DNA from: JBBQER01 sp038320885
Lineage (GTDB): Bacteria; Actinomycetota; Acidimicrobiia; IMCC26256; PALSA-610
Direction of reading: 5' to 3'
DNA: 28,875 nt
NCBI GenBank assembly: GCA_038320885.1
Contig: JBBQER010000051.1
Location: 1 to 28,875 of the forward strand
Both the position numbers and the translations under genes were made by a program. Positions 22,122 to 28,800 of this stretch are shown here, in pieces. The notes under the pieces were generated by a model. It was given only the letters and a program-made list of their open reading frames with translations, was not told the DNA's origin and searched no databases. Position 1 is the stretch's first letter. Every line of letters starts with the position of its first letter.

Positions 22122-22814
22122 CTATCCCTCGGGAGGCGTCCGGAGTGTGTATCCCACGCCCCTGATGGTATGGATCAGAGGTGGGCCGAGCTTGTCGATC
22201 TTCTTGCGCAAGTAGCTGATGTAGGTCTCGACGACGTTGGCGTCGCCGTCGAAGTCGTACTCCCACACGTGATCGAGGATCTGCGCCTTCGAGAGCGCGC
22301 GCCGGGCGTTCAGCATCATGTAGCGCAGGAGCTTGTACTCGGTGGGCGTCAACTCGATACGAGTCGGGCCGCGCCAGACCTCGTGCGTGTCGTCGTCGAG
22401 CTCGAGGTCGGCGAACTCGAGCTTGGCCGACACGCGGTTCTCGCTTCCGGTCCGGCGGAGCACGGCCCGGACCCGCGCGATGAGCTCTTCGAGGCTGAAC
22501 GGCTTGGTGACGTAGTCGTCGCCGCCGACGGTCAGCCCCTTCACCTTCTCCTCGGTGGAGTCACGCGCGGTGAGGAACACGACGGGCACGCGGAGGCCGT
22601 CGGCCCGGAGTCGCTTGACCACCGCGAAGCCGTCGCGGTCGGGAAGCATCACGTCGAGCACGACGAGATCGGGCCGGAAGGTCTCCGCCGATCGGAGCGC
22701 ATCGGTTCCGTTGCTGGCGACTTCCACGTCGAAGCCCTCGTAGCGCAGGGCGGTTGCGACCAGGTCGGTGATGGTTGCCTCGTCGTCGACGACGAGGACT
22801 CGGGTGTCGGCCAC
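22122..22814 (-). CDS. OmpR/PhoB-family response regulator
   Basis: This is a 230-residue regulator. The receiver domain has the acidic pair D10/D11, phosphoacceptor Asp54 (VVLDVMLPDRDG), Thr82 and Lys104 (YVTKPFS). The winged-helix domain holds ELTPTEYKLLRYMM and the recognition region SYLRKKIDKLG, ending IRGVGYTLR. It is the first gene of the operon with the kinase. The GTG at 22814 is the only reasonable start. The 148-bp region to the divergent secreted-protein gene is a natural place for regulator binding sites, but I could not identify a clear direct repeat there. Confidence 0.94.
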   Translation of the reverse strand: MADTRVLVVDDEATITDLVATALRYEGFDVEVASNGTDALRSAETFRPDLVVLDVMLPDRDGFAVVKRLRADGLRVPVVFLTARDSTEEKVKGLTVGGDDYVTKPFSLEELIARVRAVLRRTGSENRVSAKLEFADLELDDDTHEVWRGPTRIELTPTEYKLLRYMMLNARRALSKAQILDHVWEYDFDGDANVVETYISYLRKKIDKLGPPLIHTIRGVGYTLRTPPEG

Positions 22815-22962
22815 ATGAGAATGGTCGCATCAATGGCTGTGTTGACGCTGTGACGAGCCTGAGGATCTCGGGAGTCATATGCCTTGACCAGGCCGATCCC
22901 AGGTGGTTGCCAGGTCCGTGGTCGATCCTTCACCCAGCGCAGGACACCGAAGGGGAGCACAC

Positions 22963-23769
22963 ATGATCGGACGTCGGTTGGTTGCCGGTACGGCGATGGT
23001 TGCCGCGGTCGCGGCGGGTGGGGTGGTGGGCGCCTTGATCGGCGTGCCGGGCATGTCGGGAGCCTCGACCTCGTCGAGCTCCACGTCGACGACGACCGAG
23101 GCGAACGAGGCTCCGCACATTCGCGGTCACATCGGGCCGTTCATCGGCGCGGGCAAGGATGTGCTCGACGCCGGCGCCAAGGCGCTCAACCTCTCGACCG
23201 AAGCTCTGCTCACGAAACTCCGGGACGGCAAGACGACGATCGCCGACGTCGCGAAGCAGCAGAACGTCGGCGTGCAGACCGTGATCGACGCGATGGCTGC
23301 GGCCGCGAAGTCCGATATCACCGACCTGGTCAACAACCCGTTGCCGGTACCGCCGAGCTTTGCCGGTGGATGGAAGGGTGGTCCGGGCTTCGGCTTCGGA
23401 CACCGCGGCGGCGTCATGCTCGGCGGCAAGCTCGACGCGGCGGCCAAGGCGTTGGGGATCACGGCCGACGAGCTCGAGAAGGACTTGCGCAACGGGCAGT
23501 CGATCGCCGATGTGGCCAAGGCGAAGAGCGTCGACGTGAACAAGGTCATCGACGCGCTGGTCAATGACGCGCAGTCGGAGATCGACGCCGCGGTCAAGGA
23601 CAAGCACCTCACGCAGCAGCAGGCCGACACCTTGACGAAGAATCTGAAGGCTCACATCACGGATCTCGTGAACAACACCGGGCCGAAGGGTGAACGTCAG
23701 TTCGGACCTGACGGTGGTGGCCCCGGTTTCGGCTTCGGCCGCTGGGAGAAAGGCTCGCAACAGGGCTAG
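22963..23769 (+). CDS. Secreted protein with two copies of a duplicated helical domain
   Basis: This is a 268-residue protein. Residues 1-33 form a signal peptide or membrane anchor (RR, then a hydrophobic Ala/Val/Gly stretch), followed by a Ser/Thr linker. Two related blocks follow: about 65-124 (VLDAGAKALNLSTEALLTKL, then TIADVAKQQNVGVQTVIDAM) and about 155-237 (KLDAAAKALGITADELEKDL, then SIADVAKAKSVDVNKVIDAL). Each ends ITDLVNN and is followed by a Gly/Phe segment with PGFGFG. The start is ATG 22963 behind AGGGGAG. I recognise no named function. Its divergent position next to the two-component system suggests a cell-surface output or ligand of that system, which is inference. Confidence 0.85.
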   Translation: MIGRRLVAGTAMVAAVAAGGVVGALIGVPGMSGASTSSSSTSTTTEANEAPHIRGHIGPFIGAGKDVLDAGAKALNLSTEALLTKLRDGKTTIADVAKQQNVGVQTVIDAMAAAAKSDITDLVNNPLPVPPSFAGGWKGGPGFGFGHRGGVMLGGKLDAAAKALGITADELEKDLRNGQSIADVAKAKSVDVNKVIDALVNDAQSEIDAAVKDKHLTQQQADTLTKNLKAHITDLVNNTGPKGERQFGPDGGGPGFGFGRWEKGSQQG

Positions 23770-23808
23770 CTTGCGGCTCCGACACGATCGTTCGTAGAGG
23801 AGCACGCC

Positions 23809-24594
23809 ATGCCCGCACGCACCGAGCACGCACCCGGGACCCCGAGCTGGACCGACCTCCAGACGACCGATCCCGCCGCCGCCAAGTCGTTCTATCGCGC
23901 GCTGTTCGATTGGGACTTCGAGGATCTCCCGGTCGGTAACGACGCCGACGGCAATCCGGCGTTCTATTCGATGGCCAAGAAGAACGGGAAGGAAGTCGGC
24001 GCGATCTCGGCGCTCCAAGCGCCCGGTATCCCGCCGCACTGGAGCACGTACGTCACCGTGAGCGACGTCGACGCGACGGCCGCGCAGGTCGCCGACGCCG
24101 GTGGCGCGGTCATCGCCCCGGCGTTCGACGTGATGGACGCCGGCCGCATGGCAGTGATCGCGGATCCGGCCGGCTCGATGTTCAACCTCTGGACGCCGAA
24201 GAGCAGCATCGGCGCGCAGCTCGTGAACGAGCACGGCTCATTGTCGTGGAACGAGCTCATGACTCCCGACGTGGATGCGGTCAAGCCCTTCTACAACAAG
24301 ATTCTCGGATGGGGCGCCAACACCGTCGGCGAGGGCGACGGCCAGTACACCGAGTGGAAGCTCGGCGACCGCAGCATCGCCGGTGCGATGAAGCCGCCGA
24401 TGCCGGGCATGCCGTCGGTGTGGGGCATCTACTTCGCCACTGACGACACCGACAAGACGGTCGAGGTTGCGCAGTCGAACGGTGGCAACGTGGTGCAGGG
24501 GCCGATGGACATCGAGCCCGGTCGCATGGCCGTGCTCGCGGATCCCACCGGCGCGATGTTCTCCGTCATCAAGATGTCGGTCGCCGGCGACTGA
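23809..24594 (+). CDS. Double VOC (glyoxalase-like) protein, Rv0577-like
   Basis: This 261-residue protein has two VOC/glyoxalase domains in tandem, about 1-130 (GTPSWTDLQTTDPAAAKSFYRALFDWDFE) and 135-261 (GSLSWNELMTPDVDAVKPFYNKILGWG). Each ends in a GRMAVxADPxGxMF strand. Order and length match mycobacterial Rv0577 (CFP32), a secreted immunogenic protein linked to methylglyoxal handling. The His and Glu positions of glyoxalase I are only partly kept, so enzymatic activity is open. The start is ATG 23809 behind AGAGGAG (23796-23802). A TAGCTT -10 candidate overlaps the stop of the upstream gene. Confidence 0.88.
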   Translation: MPARTEHAPGTPSWTDLQTTDPAAAKSFYRALFDWDFEDLPVGNDADGNPAFYSMAKKNGKEVGAISALQAPGIPPHWSTYVTVSDVDATAAQVADAGGAVIAPAFDVMDAGRMAVIADPAGSMFNLWTPKSSIGAQLVNEHGSLSWNELMTPDVDAVKPFYNKILGWGANTVGEGDGQYTEWKLGDRSIAGAMKPPMPGMPSVWGIYFATDDTDKTVEVAQSNGGNVVQGPMDIEPGRMAVLADPTGAMFSVIKMSVAGD

Positions 24595-24607
24595 AATCGC
24601 TAGGAGA

Positions 24608-24658
24608 CGAACCGGCGTGAGTTCGCTACCTATACGGTCGCCAACTCACGCCGGTTCG
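24608..24658. terminator. Long hairpin between convergent genes (16-bp stem, candidate terminator or repeat palindrome)
   Basis: The arms CGAACCGGCGTGAGTT (24608-24623) and AACTCACGCCGGTTCG (24643-24658) are perfectly complementary. The middle adds GCTACC/GGTCGC pairing with one mismatch around a TATAC loop, so the 51 bases fold almost fully. It begins 13 bp after the Rv0577-like stop and contains the AlkB stop codon. There is no T-tract, so it is either a bidirectional structural terminator or a dispersed intergenic palindrome. Confidence 0.6.
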
Positions 24659-25266
24659 CTCTGTTTCGTCGTGTTGGTCCAGCGCAGGGTGCAGGAGATC
24701 CGGGGGCCGGCGCGCTTCACCTTCGGGACCGAGTGCTGCCAGCGCATCTGACACTCGCCGCTCATCGCGAGCAGGTCGCCGGAACCGGGCTTCACGTCGT
24801 ACGAGTGGCCACCGCCGGTCGGGCGCACGAGAAACGGGCGACGGGCACCGAGCGTCACGATCGCGATGCGCGTGTCGATGAGGTCGCGTAGCTCGCGGTC
24901 GGCGTGCCAGGCGACGCTGTCGGTGCCGTCGCGGTAGTAGTTCAGCCCGATCGTGTGCAGCGGCACGTCGAGGTGTGCTTCGAGCGCGTGGCGGATCGTC
25001 TCGAGTGCCGGGTGGGGGAGCGCATCGCCGGCCGCGTACCAGCGCGAGAGACGCGGGTCGTCGAGCATGCGGTCGTACATGTGCCGGCGGCCTTGCCGCC
25101 AGTCGACACCGTCGATGAGGACGTCGAGCAACGTGTCGGCGCCGAGCAACCAGTCGCGCGCGATGTCGATCCACGACCCGTCGTCGAGCTCGATGCGCTC
25201 GAACCGCGCGTCGGCATCGACAACCGGCTCGCCCGAGCCCAGCAGCGTCCGCTGGAGCGTGGTCAC
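24646..25266 (-). CDS. AlkB-like 2-oxoglutarate/Fe(II) dioxygenase
   Basis: This is a 206-residue nucleic-acid repair dioxygenase of the ALKBH2/3-like type. H121 and D123 (VAWHADRE) with H178 (QHSVPK) form the Fe(II) facial triad, and R189 and R195 (RISCTLR) match the 2-oxoglutarate-binding arginines. GLNYYRDGTD and LGARRPFLVRP are family blocks. It would demethylate alkylated bases oxidatively. The GTG at 25266 is preferred because a TAGCTT hexamer lies 7 nt upstream; the longer TTG start at 25275 would fall inside that hexamer. The stop codon lies within the hairpin shared with the convergent gene. Confidence 0.9.
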   Translation of the reverse strand: MTTLQRTLLGSGEPVVDADARFERIELDDGSWIDIARDWLLGADTLLDVLIDGVDWRQGRRHMYDRMLDDPRLSRWYAAGDALPHPALETIRHALEAHLDVPLHTIGLNYYRDGTDSVAWHADRELRDLIDTRIAIVTLGARRPFLVRPTGGGHSYDVKPGSGDLLAMSGECQMRWQHSVPKVKRAGPRISCTLRWTNTTKQSEPA

Positions 25267-25273
25267 GCGTTCC

Positions 25274-25279
25274 AAGCTA
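25274..25279 (-). promoter_or_regulatory. -10 element TAGCTT, leaderless promoter of the AlkB-like gene
   Basis: On the minus strand TAGCTT fits TANNNT and ends 7 nt before the GTG at 25266. It decides against the TTG start at 25275. Confidence 0.5.
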
Positions 25280-25315
25280 GCGAACGTGTGTTCGTGCGCG
25301 CCAGGGGCGGTGAGG

Positions 25316-25978
25316 TCAGCGCGGTTCGGGCGGGGCGAGGTTGCTCGGGCCGACGTGCCGGTCGAGCCAGCGGTTCATGGGCACGGCGTCGCGCCAGGTC
25401 TTGAGGATGCGGTCGAGCGCACCCTTCGTGCGCAGCCAACCCGGCGCCCCGAACTCGCTGCCGGCGTGCATCCCCTTGTACCGCAGCAGTTCGATACGCG
25501 GGTGGTCCGGCGGGTAGCCGCGCGGCGCGCGCGAGAGCGAGTCGCGGGAATCGACGCTGTATCGCTGCTTGCGGAGCGCGGCGACGGCGGTCGCGAGCTT
25601 GGAGCCGGTGCGCGCGTCGGCGACCGCGATGCGGTAGCGCTCGAGCTGGTCGGGCATCAGGTGGTAGTAGCCCGACACCACGTAGAGCCCCGCGCTCGAG
25701 ATCTGCACGTAGTACGCGGCACCCCCTTCGCCCTCGGTCGCCGCGGCCGCCGCGGTCTTGTACGGCGATTTGTCCTTCGAGAAGCGGATGTCTCGGTTCG
25801 GGCGGAACACGCGCAGTGGTCCGAACTCGCTCTCGACTTCGGTGGACAACTCGAGGAACGGCGCCTTGACGCATTCGTCGTAGATGCTCTTGTGGGCCAG
25901 CCAGTACGGCCGGGAGTTGTCAGCTTCGAGCCCGACGTAGAAGTCGAGCGCTTCGGATTTCCAGCCGCGAAAGGTCAT
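25316..25978 (-). CDS. DUF2461 (TIGR02453-like) family protein
   Basis: This 220-residue soluble protein has the family's fingerprints: LDFYVGLEADNSRPYWLAHK near the N-terminus, then RVFRPNRDIRFSKDKSPYKTAAAA, then GLYVVSGYYHLMPDQLERYR, and a C-terminal LLRYKGMHAGSEF. DUF2461 proteins are widespread but have no established biochemical role. The ATG at 25978 is set by the bidirectional leaderless promoter at 25985-25994; the longer frame to 26137 would run into the divergent GNAT gene. It ends 49 bp before the AlkB start but each has its own promoter. Confidence 0.88.
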   Translation of the reverse strand: MTFRGWKSEALDFYVGLEADNSRPYWLAHKSIYDECVKAPFLELSTEVESEFGPLRVFRPNRDIRFSKDKSPYKTAAAAATEGEGGAAYYVQISSAGLYVVSGYYHLMPDQLERYRIAVADARTGSKLATAVAALRKQRYSVDSRDSLSRAPRGYPPDHPRIELLRYKGMHAGSEFGAPGWLRTKGALDRILKTWRDAVPMNRWLDRHVGPSNLAPPEPR

Positions 25979-25984
25979 GGCGTC

Positions 25985-25994
25985 AGCGTAGATT
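25985..25994. promoter_or_regulatory. Shared bidirectional leaderless promoter core AGCGTAGATT (DUF2461 / GNAT)
   Basis: On the minus strand TACGCT (25990-25985) ends 6 nt before the ATG at 25978. On the plus strand TAGATT (25989-25994) ends 7 nt before the GTG at 26002. The TA at 25989-25990 belongs to both hexamers. The whole space between the start codons is 23 bp and has no room for Shine-Dalgarno sites. Confidence 0.6.
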
Positions 25995-26001
25995 CCGCCG
26001 C

Positions 26002-26409
26002 GTGATCGCGCTCCGGGCCGGAACTCGAGATGACATCGACGCGGTGCTCGTGTTCTGGCGCGCCGGTACCGCCGAGCCGTCGACCACCGACGACGCCGAC
26101 GGTCTGGGAGGGCTGCTCGAGCGTTCGCCGGGTGCACTCGTGCTCGCGGTCGACCGCGAAACGATCGTCGGATCGATCATCGCCGGTTGGGACGGATGGC
26201 GGGGCACGTTGTATCGCCTGGCGGTGCTGCGGTCGTACCGCCGCCGCGGCATCGCGACCATGCTCGTGACCGAAGCCGAACGCCTGCTCCGTGACCAAGG
26301 AGCGCGGCGTATGCATCTCATCGCGAGCCGCGCCGGCGGCGAGACCGCAGAAGCGTTCTGGCTATCGGCGAGCTACGAGCCGACCGATCAGGTCCGCTTC
26401 GTGAAGTAG
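26002..26409 (+). CDS. GNAT-family N-acetyltransferase
   Basis: This is a 135-residue protein with a single GNAT fold: IALRAGTRDDIDAVLVFWRA at the N-terminus, LYRLAVLRSYRRRGIATMLVTEAERLL as motif A with the acetyl-CoA pyrophosphate-binding R-R-x-G-I-A, and the C-terminal AEAFWLSASYEP that matches motif B. It transfers an acetyl group to an unknown amine. Length is slightly short but complete. The GTG start at 26002 follows the shared -10 core. The stop lies 7 bp from the convergent AHSA1-like gene. Confidence 0.88.
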   Translation: MIALRAGTRDDIDAVLVFWRAGTAEPSTTDDADGLGGLLERSPGALVLAVDRETIVGSIIAGWDGWRGTLYRLAVLRSYRRRGIATMLVTEAERLLRDQGARRMHLIASRAGGETAEAFWLSASYEPTDQVRFVK

Positions 26410-26416
26410 CTCGGGG

Positions 26417-26938
26417 CTAACCCGCTTCGGGATGGCCCTCGGGCGGGCCGATCGTTGATGCCGCCCGACCGAAGCGTTCGACGTACATGTCGTTGAGTGC
26501 CTTCCAGCTGTCGTCCCCCTTCCTGGGTCGGCCGTCGACCACGAAGTTGAGGCGATTGAGGCAGTAGTGCCATCCGGCCGCGTCGCGCGCGGCCTTGCCG
26601 AGCTCTTCCAACGTGTCGGTGAGCGTGAGCATCGTTCCCTCATCGGTGGGTTCGAGCTCGAAGCGCAAGAGATCCTTGCCCCAGAGGAACTCCAGTACGC
26701 GGGGCGGGTCACACGTGATCATGGTTCCGTCGAAACCGGGTCCTTCGCCGTCGCGGAACTCGAACCGCAGCGGGGCGCCGTCGGCGCGCTCGCCGATGAT
26801 CTCGGTTGGGAACCATCCGGTTAGGTGCTCGGGTTCGGTGAGCGTCCGCCATACCTTCTCCGGCGGATGCGGCAGCGCGCGCGTGAAGCGGACGAGCCAC
26901 TGGTCGCCGACCTGTTCGAGTGTTCCTTCCGTTTCCAT
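26417..26938 (-). CDS. SRPBCC/AHSA1-like protein
   Basis: This 173-residue START-like hydrophobic-pocket protein has VRFTRALPHPPEKVWRTLTEPEHLTGWFP at the start and LEELGKAARDAAGWHYCLNRL near the C-terminus, both typical of the activator-of-Hsp90-ATPase-1-like branch. It lies directly downstream of an ArsR regulator, a pairing common in actinobacteria, where the role is usually unknown. The ATG at 26938 is chosen because GAGGAA lies 4-5 nt upstream. A GTG at 26965, abutting the ArsR stop, would add 9 residues. Confidence 0.88.
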   Translation of the reverse strand: METEGTLEQVGDQWLVRFTRALPHPPEKVWRTLTEPEHLTGWFPTEIIGERADGAPLRFEFRDGEGPGFDGTMITCDPPRVLEFLWGKDLLRFELEPTDEGTMLTLTDTLEELGKAARDAAGWHYCLNRLNFVVDGRPRKGDDSWKALNDMYVERFGRAASTIGPPEGHPEAG

Positions 26939-26965
26939 GCGCTTCCTCACTTTGTCGGGCCTCAC

Positions 26966-27280
26966 TCAGTCGGGCATCGTGTCGAGATGACGTTCGAGGT
27001 CGTCGAGACTTGCGGTCCACAACGCGCGGTACGGCGCGAGCCACTCGTCGAGCGTGCTCAGCGGCTCGGCGCGGACGCGGTAGACGCGGCGCTGCCCGTC
27101 GACGCGCGCGTCGACCAGACCGGCGTCGCGAAGGATGCGGAGGTGCTTCGACACCGCGGGCTGGCTGACGGACAGCGCTCGGACGAGCTCGCCGACGGGC
27201 TGCTCTCGCGCGAGCAGGAGGTCGAGGATCCGACGCCGGTTCGGCTCGGCAACGACCTCGAAGAGCTCCAGTGCAGCCAT
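26966..27280 (-). CDS. ArsR-family winged-helix repressor
   Basis: This is a 104-residue ArsR/SmtB-fold regulator. EPNRRRILDLLLAREQPVGELVRALSVSQPAVSKHLRILRDAGLV is the helix-turn-helix, and VDGQRRVYRVRAEPL the wing. No metal-binding CVC motif is present, which fits the ArsR subgroup paired with AHSA1-like genes rather than metal sensors. The ATG at 27280 lies 8 nt after TAATAT, which overlaps a dyad at 27289-27308, so autorepression is likely. The AHSA1-like gene follows with its ATG 27 nt after the stop. Confidence 0.92.
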   Translation of the reverse strand: MAALELFEVVAEPNRRRILDLLLAREQPVGELVRALSVSQPAVSKHLRILRDAGLVDARVDGQRRVYRVRAEPLSTLDEWLAPYRALWTASLDDLERHLDTMPD

Positions 27281-27288
27281 ACGGCGAG

Positions 27289-27308
27289 ATATTACTCTCT
27301 AGTTATAT
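27289..27308. promoter_or_regulatory. Candidate ArsR operator: imperfect dyad over the -10
   Basis: ATATTAC (27289-27295) and GTTATAT (27302-27308) are inverted repeats with one mismatch and a 6-bp spacer. On the minus strand the -10 TAATAT (27294-27289) lies within it. The AT-rich block stands out strongly against the GC-rich surroundings. Confidence 0.55.
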
Positions 27309-27322
27309 AGCTGGCAAGAGAT

Positions 27323-28408
27323 TTATTCGGACTTCGCGGCCTTCTTGGTCGTCTTCTTGGCCGGCCGTGCTTTCTCGGATGGGGCCTTCTCGGACGGGGC
27401 CTTCTTGGCCCGGCTCGGCGCGACGCGCGACGGCTCGCCGGGCATCTTCGGGTACACGGGCGGCCAGGGCGCGTCCTGCAGACCGTCGGCGCGGTCGCGC
27501 TCGTGCAACGCGAGCAGCGGCTCGAGCGACTGCAGCTCGGTGTCGATCGTCGCCCACGGATCGCCGTGCTCGGCGACGCGCGCCGGTACCGAGGCGATCG
27601 TCTGCGCGTCGGGATCGATCGAGTCGAGCTCGTCCCAACGGAACGGCATCGAGACCTGGGCGCCCGGTCGCGGACGGGCACACCACGCGCCGAAAACCGT
27701 TTTGTGCGGCGCGTTCTGGTTGAAGTCGATGAAGATGCGCTCGCCGCGTTCTTCCTTCCACCACGCGTCGGTCACCCGTTCGGGATAGCGACGGGCCATC
27801 TCGCGCGCAAACGCCACCGCGGCCGATCGCACCTGGTAGGGATCCCACCGCCGCTCGAGGCGCAGGTACACGTGCATGCCGTGCTTGCCCGTTGTCTTCG
27901 GGTGGCCGACGATGCCGAGCTCGTCGAGCACGCCGTGCACCAAGTGCGCGACCGCGCGCGCGTCTTCGAAATCGGTGCCGGGCGTGGGGTCGAGGTCGAT
28001 GCGCAGCTCGTCGGCGTAATCGGGATCGTCGGCGCGCGCGGGCCACACGTGGAAGCCGAGGCACCCGAGGTTCACCGCCCACGCCACGTGCGCGAGGTCG
28101 GCGATCACGAGCGCGCGTGACGACGTGCCGTTCGGTGTGCTGACGATCGTCGTTTCGAGCCACTCGGGCGCGTTGTCGGGAACGCGCTTCTGAAAGAACG
28201 ACGAGCCCTCGGCGCCGTGCGGGTACCGCTCCATCAGGACCGGCCGGCCGCCGATCGCGCGCAGGAACGGCTCGGTGATCGAGAGGTAGTAGTTGACGAG
28301 ATCGAGCTTGGTCTCGCCGCGCTCGGAGAACAGGACCTTGCCCGGGCTCGTGAGGCGCACCGCGTGCCCCGCGATGTCGAGCTCGATCGCATCACTGTCA
28401 CGCGCCAC
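27323..28408 (-). CDS. Stand-alone LigD-type primase-polymerase (NHEJ PolDom)
   Basis: This 361-residue protein is the archaeo-eukaryotic primase-type polymerase domain of LigD without ligase or nuclease domains. D138 and D140 (LRIDLDPTPG) and D228 (IFIDFNQN) match the catalytic Asp residues. GKHGMHVYLRL and VSMPFRWDEL are further family motifs. It adds nucleotides at breaks during end joining with Ku and a ligase, neither of which is in this window. The last about 34 residues are Lys/Ala/Pro-rich with tandem APSEK units, resembling a DNA-binding histone-like tail. The GTG at 28408 is fixed by the leaderless -10 at 28416; the longer frame to 28492 overlaps the divergent gene. Confidence 0.9.
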   Translation of the reverse strand: MARDSDAIELDIAGHAVRLTSPGKVLFSERGETKLDLVNYYLSITEPFLRAIGGRPVLMERYPHGAEGSSFFQKRVPDNAPEWLETTIVSTPNGTSSRALVIADLAHVAWAVNLGCLGFHVWPARADDPDYADELRIDLDPTPGTDFEDARAVAHLVHGVLDELGIVGHPKTTGKHGMHVYLRLERRWDPYQVRSAAVAFAREMARRYPERVTDAWWKEERGERIFIDFNQNAPHKTVFGAWCARPRPGAQVSMPFRWDELDSIDPDAQTIASVPARVAEHGDPWATIDTELQSLEPLLALHERDRADGLQDAPWPPVYPKMPGEPSRVAPSRAKKAPSEKAPSEKARPAKKTTKKAAKSE

Positions 28409-28415
28409 GGATGAA

Positions 28416-28425
28416 ACCCTAATGT
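28416..28425. promoter_or_regulatory. Shared bidirectional leaderless promoter core ACCCTAATGT (LigD-Pol / MmcQ)
   Basis: On the minus strand TAGGGT (28421-28416) ends 7 nt before the GTG at 28408. On the plus strand TAATGT (28420-28425) ends 6 nt before the GTG at 28432. The TA at 28420-28421 is shared. The gap between start codons is 23 bp, the same as at 25979-26001. Confidence 0.6.
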
Positions 28426-28431
28426 CGCGCC

Positions 28432-28800
28432 GTGCCCCGCAAGAGTCCGCTCGACCGTGTGCGCGCAATCTGCACGGCGCTCCCCGAAGCAACCGAGCGT
28501 CTGAGTCACGGCGCGCCCACGTGGTTCATCGCCGGCAAGAAGACGTTCGTGATGTTCCACGACGACCATCACGGCGACGGCATCCTCGGATTGTGGTGCG
28601 CAGCGCCGCCGGGCGTGCAGGCCGAGCTCGTCGACGAGGAGCCCGACCGGTTCTATGTCCCCGCCTATGTCGGCCACCGCGGTTGGGTCGGGGTCCGCCT
28701 CGACCGCAGTCCCGACTGGACCGAGGTCGCGGAGATCATCGAAGACGCGTACCGAACGGTCGCCGGCCCGCGTCACCTGAAGTTGCTCGACGCCGAGTAG
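28432..28800 (+). CDS. MmcQ/YjbR-family protein
   Basis: This is a 122-residue small alpha/beta protein. ALPEATERLSHGAPTWFIAGKKTFVMF at the N-terminus, and PAYVGHRGWVGVRLD with WTEVAEIIEDAYRTVAGPRHL at the C-terminus, are the standard blocks of the MmcQ/YjbR fold, a double-wing domain of unknown biochemical role suspected to bind DNA. The GTG start is fixed by the shared -10. It is divergent from the LigD-type polymerase and shares its promoter region. Confidence 0.88.
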   Translation: MPRKSPLDRVRAICTALPEATERLSHGAPTWFIAGKKTFVMFHDDHHGDGILGLWCAAPPGVQAELVDEEPDRFYVPAYVGHRGWVGVRLDRSPDWTEVAEIIEDAYRTVAGPRHLKLLDAE

